A stretch of 64,000 nucleotides of DNA from positions 6,448,001 to 6,512,000 of the forward strand of contig NC_049562.1 in assembly GCF_013368755.1 (NCBI RefSeq), written 5' to 3'. A program made the translations under genes and the position numbers. Of the stretch, positions 1 to 9,743 are shown piece after piece. Numbering within the stretch: the stretch's first letter is position 1; each line of letters starts with the position of its first letter. This stretch comes from Talaromyces rugulosus (lineage: Eukaryota > Ascomycota > Eurotiomycetes > Eurotiales > Trichocomaceae). The notes beneath the pieces are model-generated. The model made no database searches, was not told where the DNA came from, and saw nothing but the letters and a program-made list of their open reading frames with translations.

Positions 1-1454
1 TGACATTCGCCAACCGGACTACTGCTTCCTACGATGTGGTCGCGGTAGTCGCTGATGGGTTCAATTTTACTTCGGGTTCTAAGCTCTACGAAGGGCTGTG
101 CGGCACAGCAGTAGCAGCAGCAGCAGCAGCAACCCAGGCACCGGAAAAACAGTCTCCATCTCCTACTACTACCCCATCCCCGTCCTCATCAGTAGTGGTC
201 ACCCCGAGCAGCACGTTCACACCACCACCAAAGTCGTACCCAGTCCCGGTCATGCGAGAAGAGCACAATCTTGTGGTCGGCTACTACCCAGAGGAGCCTG
301 GTCTTGAGGACGTTGCCGTGCTAGGAGTTCCAACCTTTGAGACAGAGTCTGACACCATGGTCCGGTTTGCTGAGCTCGCCAACTACTTTGTCGGCAACGC
401 AACCAAGGACGGCAAGACAAAGATCATCATTGATGTTCAGAATAATGGGGGCGGCTCTGTCGATTCTGGCTTTGCCTTGTTCAGCATTTTCTTCCCTAAT
501 GAGACCCTCTACTCAGCAACGCGCTTCCGTGCTCACGATGCTATGAACTTTATGGGCACCATTTTCAACGCTGGCAACAACTCCGACAATGCCACGATTG
601 AGGCCAGCGGTCTGACTGCCAACAGCCAGATCAAGCCCGATCAGAAATCCAACTTCAAAGACTGGACAGAACTGTTTGGCCCGTACAAAGCCGGTGGCAT
701 TCCCTCATCTGCCATCGTGGCCGAGTTTAATTTTGCCGACGAAGCCAACCCGATCTACAACCCAATCAACACCGATGGTCTCGGCGGTGACTTGGACGCG
801 ACGACGCCTCCTTTTGCTCCGGAAAATATTATCGTTCTTACCGACGGCCGCTGCTCCTCCACCTGCACCATCTTCACTGACCACATGGTTTCCAAGGGTG
901 CCAACACGGTGGCACTGGGTGGCCGACCCCGACCGGGCCCCATGCAGGCCATCGGTGGAATCAAAGGCTCCCAGGTTCTCGAACTGGATCAAATTTCTAC
1001 GTACTCTTCTATTGCTTTCAACTACTTGAACCAGTCCATTGCTGCCGGCAAACCTATCCTGAGCGAGGCAGACATCACTCGCTTCGCCGAAGTGATGCCC
1101 ATCCCTCTGGAAGACTTTCCTCTGCGATTTGCCGGTGGCTCGATCAACTACCGAAACACATACACAAAGGACAATGACCAAATTCCAACACAGTTTATCT
1201 ACGAGGCAGCCACTTGCCATCTTTTCTATACCGTCGAGACTGTGGTTTCTCCTGCGGCTTCGTGGGCACTGGCAGCAAATGCCATCTGGGGATATGGATC
1301 ATGTGTTGGAGGTGTTCAACTTGATACCAGTATTGGTACCCAGAGCTCGGACGATTCTACCGGCAGTGTTGACAGCGACAGCGACAGCGTCTCGTCTCCT
1401 GGAACACACAAGGCGCTCGGTCTGTTGCTGGCGCTTGGATCAGGATTGACCTAG
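1..1454 (+). CDS. Peptidase S41-like secreted protein, 5' partial
   Basis: The reading frame is open from the left edge of the window (no ATG at the start; the first in-frame start-like codon is a GTG), so this is the C-terminal part of a longer gene. About 480 residues are visible. The segment around GRCSSTCTIFTDHMVSKG looks like the serine/lysine catalytic region of tail-specific (S41) proteases, followed by a glycine-rich GGRPRPGP loop. An upstream DVQNNGGGSVDSG resembles the strand before the active site in the same family. There is a Ser/Thr/Pro-rich stretch near residues 45-80, N-glycosylation sequons, and a C-terminal Ser/Asp-rich tail ending in a short hydrophobic run, which could be a weak GPI signal. 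Known fungal relatives are extracellular proteins annotated as CPAF-like S41 peptidases. Whether this one is an active peptidase is inference. Confidence 0.8.
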   Translation, partial: TFANRTTASYDVVAVVADGFNFTSGSKLYEGLCGTAVAAAAAATQAPEKQSPSPTTTPSPSSSVVVTPSSTFTPPPKSYPVPVMREEHNLVVGYYPEEPGLEDVAVLGVPTFETESDTMVRFAELANYFVGNATKDGKTKIIIDVQNNGGGSVDSGFALFSIFFPNETLYSATRFRAHDAMNFMGTIFNAGNNSDNATIEASGLTANSQIKPDQKSNFKDWTELFGPYKAGGIPSSAIVAEFNFADEANPIYNPINTDGLGGDLDATTPPFAPENIIVLTDGRCSSTCTIFTDHMVSKGANTVALGGRPRPGPMQAIGGIKGSQVLELDQISTYSSIAFNYLNQSIAAGKPILSEADITRFAEVMPIPLEDFPLRFAGGSINYRNTYTKDNDQIPTQFIYEAATCHLFYTVETVVSPAASWALAANAIWGYGSCVGGVQLDTSIGTQSSDDSTGSVDSDSDSVSSPGTHKALGLLLALGSGLT

Positions 1455-2838
1455 GTGAACTCCTTGATCACTTTCTTATTGTAAATACAGTTTTTTCTTT
1501 CTCTATTTCCTTCTATGATTCCATCAGACGTTTATATTTTGTTCCAGCATTCATCATACATGTTATTAATGCATTAGTGATTAGAAAGTTTTCAATAAAC
1601 TGGGAAAATGACATTATGATTTTGAATGTGCAAAACTTTGGTTCTCTTCTAAGCGCATAAAAGTAAAGATTGGAATTTATAAAATTAATTTCAAATGTGT
1701 TACATTGACCCGGAACGTGTCGCAATGCGCATGGCTTTCTCCTTGCTTTATTTATGCAGCTTCTGCAGGAAAAATCTGTAAGAGTCTAAGAGAGCGCCGA
1801 TCACACACGCGGGGCCAACACAGCTAGCAAAACTCTAATGCTGAAGAAAATCATCAGTAGGGAAGATATTATTATTATTATTATTGAAGTGCAGTTTCAA
1901 CCTTGTCTTACTGTTGTAGACCCCGGTGCATCATTCTCGGATATATCTAGGTCGCATCGGATGTCCCTGACTAATATTTACTAATATCTCATTCGTCTTT
2001 TCCGCTCCAAGTCTCCCATCCGCGCCTCTTCGCTGCGCTTATGGTCTAGAATCATAGTTAGTTTTTAGGGTAATTATTAATAATGTTCGAGGTGCTGCGA
2101 CTAATACTCCTGGGTATTGCTTTCAGGGGATAGCTTTCGGAGGATTTTGTACGGCCAAGATCGCCGGAAAATCAAGATAAGTTAGTTTGTGGGAACGACG
2201 AATGATTCGATTGCCCTGGCATGTCAAACTCGGCGCGATTCACGCCACGCGAAGTCGGAAACAGTCTGCCTCAATTTTCAGGCCCGCCAAGCCCAAAAGG
2301 GTGAAGCTACACGCAATTGACTCAAGTTAGTTTGGAACTTGAGTCGAGCGAGTCATCGACTGCTGCACAGAAGCCCAATCCAGCCCGTCAGATAGCCTTT
2401 TAACCCGGCCGCCGAATTGCATCTGTCTGTGACTATTGCGGAGCAGACAAAGTCGGTTCGGATATATACTTTTTGGCATTTCGTATACCGGATATCCAGG
2501 GCCGGTGGGCCGGCGGGCTGGACCATGGTTGGCGCTCGGTAGGCCTGCTTTCGTTTCGGCTTCGGCATGACCCAATCCATCATCATCAATCAATCATCAG
2601 TATGGGTTGTTTGCAAACTCTCCTTTTCTTCCCCTCAACCTCTTGTCGTGTCTGCACTTTCAAAGTAATGAGGTGATCTCCTGTCAATATGAATCTGCCG
2701 GGGTGATTACATGTCCTAGTATCTGAAGAAAGAGAAGAGGGAAAACAAAAACGTCACCCACTGCTCCTCTCCGACTTGAAAAGAGATATCGCTGGTTTCT
2801 GCTTCGACGTCTTCGCCCGCTGCTGACGATTCGCAGCC
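1455..2838. other. Intergenic region without recognised gene
   Basis: This 1.4 kb stretch separates the peptidase from the transporter. It holds an A+T-rich 3' flank, a short ATT microsatellite and, from about 2600, a pyrimidine-rich leader before the transporter ATG. Small ORFs near 2327-2676 show no recognisable protein. Confidence 0.6.
1868..1886. repeat. ATT microsatellite
   Basis: About six consecutive ATT units lie in noncoding DNA. No function is evident. Confidence 0.8.
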
Positions 2839-4419
2839 ATGGCAGACACTGACCGCGACAGTGACGACCTCGTGAGGCAAATCACCAACGTCGAATCCAT
2901 ACGCTCCCAAGTACAATACTTCAGTCGCATCCATGAGGTCGTCTTCGTATCCGTCGTGTGCATGGCACAGTTCATGACCCAGGCCGCTCTCGGTGCGTGT
3001 CTGGCACCACTACACATTATCGGCGACGGACTCAATGTCAGCAACCCTGGAATCTTGAGTTGGCTTATCGCCGGCTACTCGCTCACCGTCGGTACCTTTA
3101 TTCTCTTCTTCGGCCGCTGTGGCGATTTGTTCGGATATCGCTCCATGTTCATAATCGGCTTCTTCTGGTTCGCCCTATGGTCTCTCATTGCCGGTCTGAG
3201 TGTTTATTCGAACTATATGTTGTTTATTTTCGCGCGCACGCTGCAGGGTCTGGGCCCGGCGATGCTGTTCCCCAATGCCCTTGCGCTCCTGGGCTCGACG
3301 TACCCGCCAGGGAATAAGAAGCGAATGGTCTTTGCCCTATTCGGAGGACTGGCACCGGCTGGAGCAGTGCTGGGTGCTGTTTTCGCAGCCTGGCTGTCGG
3401 AACGGGCCTGGTGGCCATGGACCTTTTGGTGTATGGCTATATACTGCTTGATCTTGGCCGTCGTTGGGATTTTTGTTATCCCGTTCACACACAGTGCACC
3501 CAAGGGATTGTCGTTCAATGACTTGCTCGTCGAGTTGGACGTGATCGGGGCCACCCTGGGCGTGACAGGCTTAGTCCTGGTCAACATCGCCTGGAACCAA
3601 GCCCCTGTCGTGGGCTGGTCAGTCGCTTACGTCTACGTGCTGCTGATAGTGGGCGCTTTGCTTCTTGCCGGCTTCATCTTCTACGAGATGCGTGTCGCAC
3701 CAAAGCCACTAATCCCCTTTCACGCGCTTAATCTCGACGTCTCCTTCATCCTCGGCTGCATGGCATGCGGGTGGGCCAGCTTCGGCATATGGGTCTTCTA
3801 TCTGTTCCAGTTCTTTGAAAATATTCGAGGCCAGACCCCATTGGCTTCTGCCGCCCAAATCGTGCCGGCTTCCCTTTCCGGCCTTGCAGCTGCCGGAGTA
3901 ACGGGCTTGCTGATGAGCAAACTGCGCCCGGGTTGGATCATGCTGTTCGCTATGCTCGGCTTCACCATCGGAAATGTGTTTTTCGCAATTGCACCGGTGC
4001 ATCAGACATACTGGGCACTAACTTTTGTCAGCGTCGTTGTGATGCCGTGGGGTATGGACATGTCCTTCCCAGCCGCAACGGTGGTTCTGTCCGATGCTGT
4101 GCCTCGTCGCCACCAGGGCGTCGCAGCATCACTGGTGACCACTGTGGTCAACTATAGCATCTCTATCGGTCTCGGTTTTGCGGGCACCGTGGAAGTACAC
4201 GTTAACAATGGCGGCAAGACCCTTCCTGATCTCCTCAAGGGGTATCGCGGGTCAGCATACATGGGCATCGGGTTCGGCAGCCTGGGAATCGCGCTCAGCT
4301 TGGTTTTCCTGTTGAAGAGTGCGGGCCGTTCTCATGACCACGCAGTAGAGATGACGCCACAAGGCGAAGTAAAGGAAGCCAGAGACGAGACAGACTCGAC
4401 CCGGTCTACGCTGGCTTGA
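2839..4419 (+). CDS. MFS transporter, DHA2 (drug:H+ antiporter-2) type
   Basis: Intronless gene of 526 residues, the usual size for 14-helix DHA2 transporters. After a polar N-terminus (about 35 residues) there are regularly spaced hydrophobic helices. The loop between helices 2 and 3 carries GRCGDLFGYR, the MFS motif A, and the helix-4 arginine lies in ARTLQGLGPAM. The helix-5 motif C region reads APAGAVLGAVF, typical of drug antiporters. The C-terminus is short, charged and cytosolic. The closest family type I recognise is the Atr1/boron-exporter group (aminotriazole and boron resistance in yeast). The substrate cannot be read from sequence. The start is the first in-frame ATG in a good fungal context. 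The gene stands alone between an S41 peptidase and QCR8, so context gives no pathway. Confidence 0.93.
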   Translation: MADTDRDSDDLVRQITNVESIRSQVQYFSRIHEVVFVSVVCMAQFMTQAALGACLAPLHIIGDGLNVSNPGILSWLIAGYSLTVGTFILFFGRCGDLFGYRSMFIIGFFWFALWSLIAGLSVYSNYMLFIFARTLQGLGPAMLFPNALALLGSTYPPGNKKRMVFALFGGLAPAGAVLGAVFAAWLSERAWWPWTFWCMAIYCLILAVVGIFVIPFTHSAPKGLSFNDLLVELDVIGATLGVTGLVLVNIAWNQAPVVGWSVAYVYVLLIVGALLLAGFIFYEMRVAPKPLIPFHALNLDVSFILGCMACGWASFGIWVFYLFQFFENIRGQTPLASAAQIVPASLSGLAAAGVTGLLMSKLRPGWIMLFAMLGFTIGNVFFAIAPVHQTYWALTFVSVVVMPWGMDMSFPAATVVLSDAVPRRHQGVAASLVTTVVNYSISIGLGFAGTVEVHVNNGGKTLPDLLKGYRGSAYMGIGFGSLGIALSLVFLLKSAGRSHDHAVEMTPQGEVKEARDETDSTRSTLA

Positions 4420-5064
4420 GTACTCTGTTCGTCTCATATTGTTGCATTTGGAGCGTTTTGTAAATAGCGTTGAATCTGTTCTCTTGCACATAGTGTTGAA
4501 TGATATTGCATATAGATGTTATGGTTGTCCGTGATCAAATGAAAATATTGGACATAGTTTATAGGACAAGTACCACATTTTGCGTCTCTCAATCCATTGC
4601 CAAATTGTTGCTAGCTGCACGCAAAGTAATCGGACGTCGTGATAAGCTACAGTGATCGTGTCAGCCTCGTGGCTTCGACAAGGCAGCAACTGCAATCACG
4701 TGACTTCTCCAGAGCCATGGCTATATCAGAATTTTCGCATCCACGGTGTTGCAAGGCCAGAGCCAGGGAACATCAAAACGTACAAGTATACGCCGACGAG
4801 CCAATGCAATCACTCAATCGTCGTTCCTGCTTGTCCTTTTTGCTTTTGATGGAATTAAAGATTGGAGGGGTTGGTTGACAAAGGAAAGTTTGATTTCCGC
4901 TGGTGGGCTAAAAATATAGATACGTAGTCTATTTATCGAGTATTTCTCCTTGGCTCATTTAGTAGTATACACACACAAATCCACACGGCGCACATCTCGT
5001 AACCATAACTGTGCCGCTCGATCCATCCAAAGTCGAAAATATGTAGTTCGGAGAGACAACGCGC
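4420..5064. other. Intergenic region between convergent genes
   Basis: Contains the 3' flanks of the transporter (plus) and QCR8 (minus). Short ORFs here match nothing I recognise and lack splice-supported extensions. Confidence 0.6.
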
Positions 5065-5652
5065 TTATTCGGAAGCCTCGGCGCGACCGGGCTTGGAGTT
5101 CAGGTACTCGTTACTATTCGGAGTCAGCAAGACATTCTCCTTTCTGATAGATAGGTATAATTGAAAAGGTGCGGGGGGAGGAGGACATACCGCTCAGTAG
5201 CCCAGTCCATCAGAGAATAAGCGATCAGGAACGGAGGAGCAACGTAGAGAACCTGGTGGCGGAAGCGGCGGAAAGTGTTGAAGACAGCAGTGTGCCAGAA
5301 GTGAGGGAAAAGGCGCTGGCGGTTGGGCGAGAGAGTGTAGGATGCGATGCCCTTCTGGGGGAAGTAGTCTAGAGAACAGAAACCCTGTTAGTCTGGATAA
5401 CTAGGGAATTGGTCGCAATTGATATGCAATTGAGGCCCTCTCGATTCCAAGTGAAGCGACAAAGAGGCCCGCAATATGCATAGAAGATGGCAAAAAAGAA
5501 TTGGCAAACTTACTGCCATCACCCCAGGTACCAGCCCAGCTGTCGAGCAGAACAGATTCATGTTAGCACGTCATATCCATCAAACAAATGCCAGGCCAGC
5601 GACAACGCAGAGAAGCATACCCTCCGTGCTTGAAATCGATTCCGCCACCCAT
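5065..5652 (-). CDS. qcr8: Cytochrome bc1 complex subunit 8 (ubiquinone-binding QP-C)
   Basis: A four-exon gene too broken up to show as one ORF: exons 5621-5652, 5514-5539, 5191-5368 and 5065-5113, joined in phase to 94 residues, the normal length for QCR8. The N-terminus MGGGIDFKHGGWAGTWGDG, the middle GIASYTLSPNRQR and the hydrophobic helix beginning HQVLYVAPPFLIAYSLMDWA match the fungal subunit 8 pattern, and the C-terminus ends LNSKPGRAEASE. The protein is a small single-helix subunit of respiratory complex III in the inner mitochondrial membrane, contacting cytochrome b and needed for complex assembly. Splice sites are all GT-AG (donors GTATGC, GTAAGT, GTATGT). This is a housekeeping gene and a good anchor for synteny comparison. 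Confidence 0.95.
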
Positions 5653-6588
5653 TGTGAATAGAACTGTGAATTGGAGGTAAAGCGACGAGGGGAGCTAGAA
5701 GATCTCGAGATTCCTGGTGTTCAACGGAGCTGACAGCAACGCTTGTTGTCAGTCTCGTCTGCCCAGCCAAGGCTAACCGGGTTCGGCCGATGGAAGTCAC
5801 GTGCTGAGTGCAAATTGCCGGGTCGTGATTCGTTGGTGCTCGGGAGATTTAGGAATGTATTGCGTATGATGATTGGCTGTTAAGAGGTATAGCGGGACAG
5901 CCGAAAGAGGACTAGTGTGAGAGATCATTGTCCCTATCCACTGTTTATCAACACTAACAAGTAACAACACACTCCCTTGACAAGTGTTTACTTGAAACGC
6001 TTATTCTTACACTAACATGCCTGAAAAAATGACACAGCCCTCGCGTAAAAAACATCCCACAACTTGCGCTCGGCACATTATCGAATGGCTGCAACTAGAG
6101 CCAGCACGGCATGACTTTTCAGCCTTACTCACCTGCATGAACGGCCGGATGCAACTCAAACCAACGAAACAAAATCCTTTGACCGGAATATGACACGCAT
6201 AATTGGGGTTTCCTCGCTTTATATACCCACATCTGCAGGCACGGCGTGGCCGTGCCAGCGAAGACCGACCAGCCAGCCACAAATTTGCCACAGCACGGCT
6301 TTCGTCGTTCGTAGTAAAAAATCAATGAGTAGCGATAGAAGAAGAGTAGAAAGCACACCATGAGAGATGTGCACAGCTGCGCCATTTGATACATCCCATG
6401 GTAGACCTCGGTGTTGGTTTCCAATTTTACTTGAGCTTACATATAGTTACATGTGGATAAAAATAGCCTACTCGATTAATTCAAGTAGTAGTGGAATATG
6501 CTACAGGTATAAAGTAAACTCGTCGGATCTCTTCGACAGAAAGTATTCCAACGACTCGCTTTGAATAACATCACACCAAATACTTGCC
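5653..6588. promoter_or_regulatory. Divergent promoter region
   Basis: The 0.94 kb between the QCR8 start (minus) and the 538-aa gene start (plus) must hold both promoters. No confident individual sites are assigned. ORFs on the minus strand between 6007 and 6424 are not supported by any recognised protein. Confidence 0.5.
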
Positions 6589-8205
6589 ATGACTTCTTGC
6601 GCCTTAACACAGTTAGATGTCCCGACCCTTATTCACACTGAGGCGAAGGAACACCCATCCAAAAACAACAAGACTCCCTATCATATCCGACCCCACAGAT
6701 TGAACCAATTCATTCATAGTAATTATTTCTGGGGTTTGGGATCATTTAAACGGCCAGATACTCTATTCGCCGTGCCTTGCTCAGGGTATGCAGAGGCACG
6801 CACGATCTTACCAGAAGGACCATCAATAAATTGGCACCCTGTACTCGAAAAAGCATTCAACAAGTTACAAGTAGTCTTCGATGAAGTCGAAGCACTCAAT
6901 ACGCAAGAACCCAAAACAGCAATCGCCGAAATATCACTGTCGAGTGAACTCCAAGCCTGGCGCAAAGAGCAACATAAAGCAGGTCGAGTTCTACCATCCA
7001 AAGGATACGGGCTCACGAGAGCGTCGGATACAGTCATTGACATTCTGGGCGTAAGAGACTGGCCACCGCCGCTTTTGACAAACGCCGCTCTATTCGGGTC
7101 GGGGTTTGCGAATTTTCTCATCGGCGCGTATGATCCTGAAGTGCTATTCTCCAACTACTGCGTGGACATGGGCTTCTTTTACGAGCATGGCTACAATAAA
7201 GTCTTTCCAGAATATGAACCTGTTATTAGATGGGCTGCAACAGATGCACATGCAATGGCCACAGTTGGAGGCACAGAACGCAGAACGGCAGCGGAAATGG
7301 GGCTGAAATACATACGCAGAAAGATAGCATTGGAGGATGAGTCCATTGGAAATCTATCCAACAAGACGGCCAAGATGACGCGCAAGGAATCCCTGGCAGT
7401 CAACTTTTGCGAATGCAGCCTGCTGGGTATGGCGGCGGAGCTGCTGGCTCACGGCAGCGACAGAGGCGCAGTTATCAACGACTTTGCCTTTGGGTCGCCT
7501 GGCACCGATGTCATCGACGTCGGCTCGGATATACATAACTCGGAGCTGTTCAATAGCTTCCTTAACACCGGCGAGATCACCGAAGAAGGCATCGTTACAG
7601 AAGACGCCCTGAGACGCGTGTACGATGCGTACGCACACAGTTCGGCGAGAATGTTTACCGAGAGATGGTCAGAGCCTGGGGTGAGAATGTGCTCCATGCT
7701 CTTCACTTGGCATATTCAGAATAACCGGCATGATTTCCTACGACGAGCGGTTCTAGGTTATTGCAAAGTGCGCAACGATCGCAGCACCGGCCAGAGAGAA
7801 GCCGACATTGACGAGGTTTTTGATGAAGATTTACACACAACAGGATTTAGTCGTCCACTGAAGGGATCCTGCAATGGGGAGGCTGTTTGCGACCAAGTCC
7901 ATGAGAGACTTGAGCGCTCGCATGGAGATCCGTTGTTGAAAGAGCTCTGGCACTACCTTGGTGAAGCACCTGTGGACTACGCTTCTCGAGGACTTGTCGA
8001 TCCCAACAAGGAGAATGAGCTGGCAGAGGGCTCGCGCATTGCCATGGCACGAGCATATTCGTATGGACTGGCCGATGACTTGGCGTGGTTTCTGGCGCAC
8101 GCGAGCCAGCATGCCTGGCAGGTGAATTACCTATTTGAGGCAGCCATGTTTGGCAGTCTGCTTGATGATGGCGGCTTGAAGGGGCAGCTAGACAGGTTTA
8201 CGTAG
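6589..8205 (+). CDS. Uncharacterised 538-aa fungal protein, possibly enzyme
   Basis: Intronless ORF with an ATG in good context. I do not recognise a named domain with confidence. The sequence looks soluble and mostly helical, with no signal peptide or membrane segment. Features that stand out are an acidic/polar patch DVIDVGSDIHNSE near residue 308, then FLNTGEITEEG and a helix with ALRRVYDAYA, and a C-terminal block with LADDLAWFLAHASQHAW and SLLDDGG. Clusters of Asp plus N-S-E residues in an all-helical protein are reminiscent of metal-binding motifs of class I terpene cyclases, including the non-canonical fungal type (AsR6-like humulene synthases), but the canonical DDxxD and NSE spacings are not met. 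That link is only a hypothesis. The gene is flanked by housekeeping genes, not an obvious biosynthetic cluster. Confidence 0.75.
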   Translation: MTSCALTQLDVPTLIHTEAKEHPSKNNKTPYHIRPHRLNQFIHSNYFWGLGSFKRPDTLFAVPCSGYAEARTILPEGPSINWHPVLEKAFNKLQVVFDEVEALNTQEPKTAIAEISLSSELQAWRKEQHKAGRVLPSKGYGLTRASDTVIDILGVRDWPPPLLTNAALFGSGFANFLIGAYDPEVLFSNYCVDMGFFYEHGYNKVFPEYEPVIRWAATDAHAMATVGGTERRTAAEMGLKYIRRKIALEDESIGNLSNKTAKMTRKESLAVNFCECSLLGMAAELLAHGSDRGAVINDFAFGSPGTDVIDVGSDIHNSELFNSFLNTGEITEEGIVTEDALRRVYDAYAHSSARMFTERWSEPGVRMCSMLFTWHIQNNRHDFLRRAVLGYCKVRNDRSTGQREADIDEVFDEDLHTTGFSRPLKGSCNGEAVCDQVHERLERSHGDPLLKELWHYLGEAPVDYASRGLVDPNKENELAEGSRIAMARAYSYGLADDLAWFLAHASQHAWQVNYLFEAAMFGSLLDDGGLKGQLDRFT

Positions 8206-8529
8206 ATTTTGTCACTTGTTTAGAAGAAGAACATCACAATATAGAGATTGATTAACTGATGCCTCGGCCCAGGCAGCCATGTTCCAGAAAGAGACTAGTA
8301 CGTAGTGGGGCAGCCACAGCCCACATGATTGGCCTGGTGCTATTTTAGGCACCTCAGCCTCCTGCTTGTGGGGCCGACGATCTATAAGTGGAAGTCTCTA
8401 GGCTGCGATGTATTCTGCGTACTATTTATTGGGGACTCTCTTCTTGATGTTTACATCCTGTAGCATACACTTCAATTCCGCTGGCTTCTTGCATATTTTC
8501 TGGAAAAACTCTCCTTGACACCCCTCATC
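8206..8529. other. Intergenic region
   Basis: Short gap of 324 bases holding the end of the 538-aa gene transcript and the promoter of the SNARE gene. Nothing else is recognised. Confidence 0.5.
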
Positions 8530-9584
8530 ATGACGGATTATTATCGCAACGTGGATCTGGAACAAGGCCATACTTATGGTAAGAATCAATTGATAGTCCT
8601 CAGTTTACCATGTCATGTCTAACGAAATAAAGAACTTCAATACACATCTAGCAACCCAACAGCTATACTCAACAAATGCCGCGATATCAATACCGAAATC
8701 GCAAAATTGCGCCAAAAGCGCGAGAGACAGTTGCACGCAGCGCAGCAGGCAGTCCTCGATTCGACCAATAGCGCAACAGATCAACAAACCCGTCGCAAGC
8801 TCGACAATGTTGAGTCCGAGATTACGGCAGCTTTGCGCCAGACCCGGGACATGGTGGCCGACCTAAAGCACAAGTTGCGCAGCAATCCCGATGGCTCGGC
8901 GGCCGTCCACACTCAGGTCGGCTTACTCGGCAGGAACCTGCAGGAGGAAGTCAAACAAATGCGCAAGTCACAGATGGTATTTGACCGGACCCTCAGGGAG
9001 CAAGTTCGCAGGCGATATGAGATTGCAAATCCCGATGCCACAGCGGAAGAGATTGATTCTGGTGTGGAAGGCGTCATCAGCGGACAGACGCAAGCTTTTC
9101 AGGTATTAATTACTGATTACCGCTTCAATTACTTATGTATATATATGTATGTAGCTAACCCGACTCATCTAGATTCAAGGTGCACGGAGGCAAGAAGCCT
9201 CTGACGCTCAAGCTGCCGTCGCCAACAGATCCGTAGCCATTCGCAAGATCGAGCAAGATCTAATTGAATTGAGCCATCTCTCACAAGAAGTGGCCATCCT
9301 TGTCCAGCAACAGGAGCCTCTCGTTGACGATATCAACAAGAATGCGCAGGACACTGCCGAGAACACGGCCAAGGCAAATGACCACCTCGTTAAAGCGATT
9401 TTCAGCGCGCGCAATGCTCGCAAGTACAAGTGGTATATTCTGTTTGTGTGCCGTACGCGCGACCTTCACCCTTTTTAAACGTGTTGGGGTCGATACTAAC
9501 GAGTTTATAGTTCTTATCCTTGCCATTGTCATCGCGGTGCCCATTGCGTGGTGCGAGATTAACCATGCATGCGGTGCCAAATGA
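8530..9584 (+). CDS. Syntaxin-type t-SNARE (Sso/Psy1-like)
   Basis: Four exons, 8530-8578, 8633-9102, 9173-9452 and 9511-9584, join in phase to 290 residues, the usual length of plasma-membrane syntaxins. The order is a short N-peptide, a helical Habc-like region (AILNKCRDINTEI onward), a linker with NPDATAEEIDSGVE, a SNARE motif beginning SVAIRKIEQDLIELSHL, and a C-terminal anchor (WYILFVCLLILAIVIAV). The zero-layer glutamine falls in the VQQQEPLVDDI segment by comparison with syntaxin 1, so this is a Qa-SNARE. Known relatives drive fusion of secretory vesicles with the plasma membrane. The sequence differs from the best-conserved Sso proteins early in the SNARE motif and has a 12-residue luminal tail, so it could be a second, specialised paralogue. 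The final intron has a perfect TACTAAC branch site. Confidence 0.88.
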
Positions 9585-9743
9585 AAGACGAAGACATGAA
9601 TTCCATGAAGTCATGACAAAAACTACATGTATACAAGGCTTATAAGCTGAATACTTAATTTTTAATACAAATTCATTCTATATTTACATCTTTTTATGCG
9701 CGCCCCAGCACCATGTAACAGAGGGCTATGTCTATTCTATCAA

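Noticed and set aside
705..1220. Minus-strand 171-codon ORF in the S41 peptidase
   Set aside because: It is a shadow of the plus-strand gene, with no recognisable protein features.
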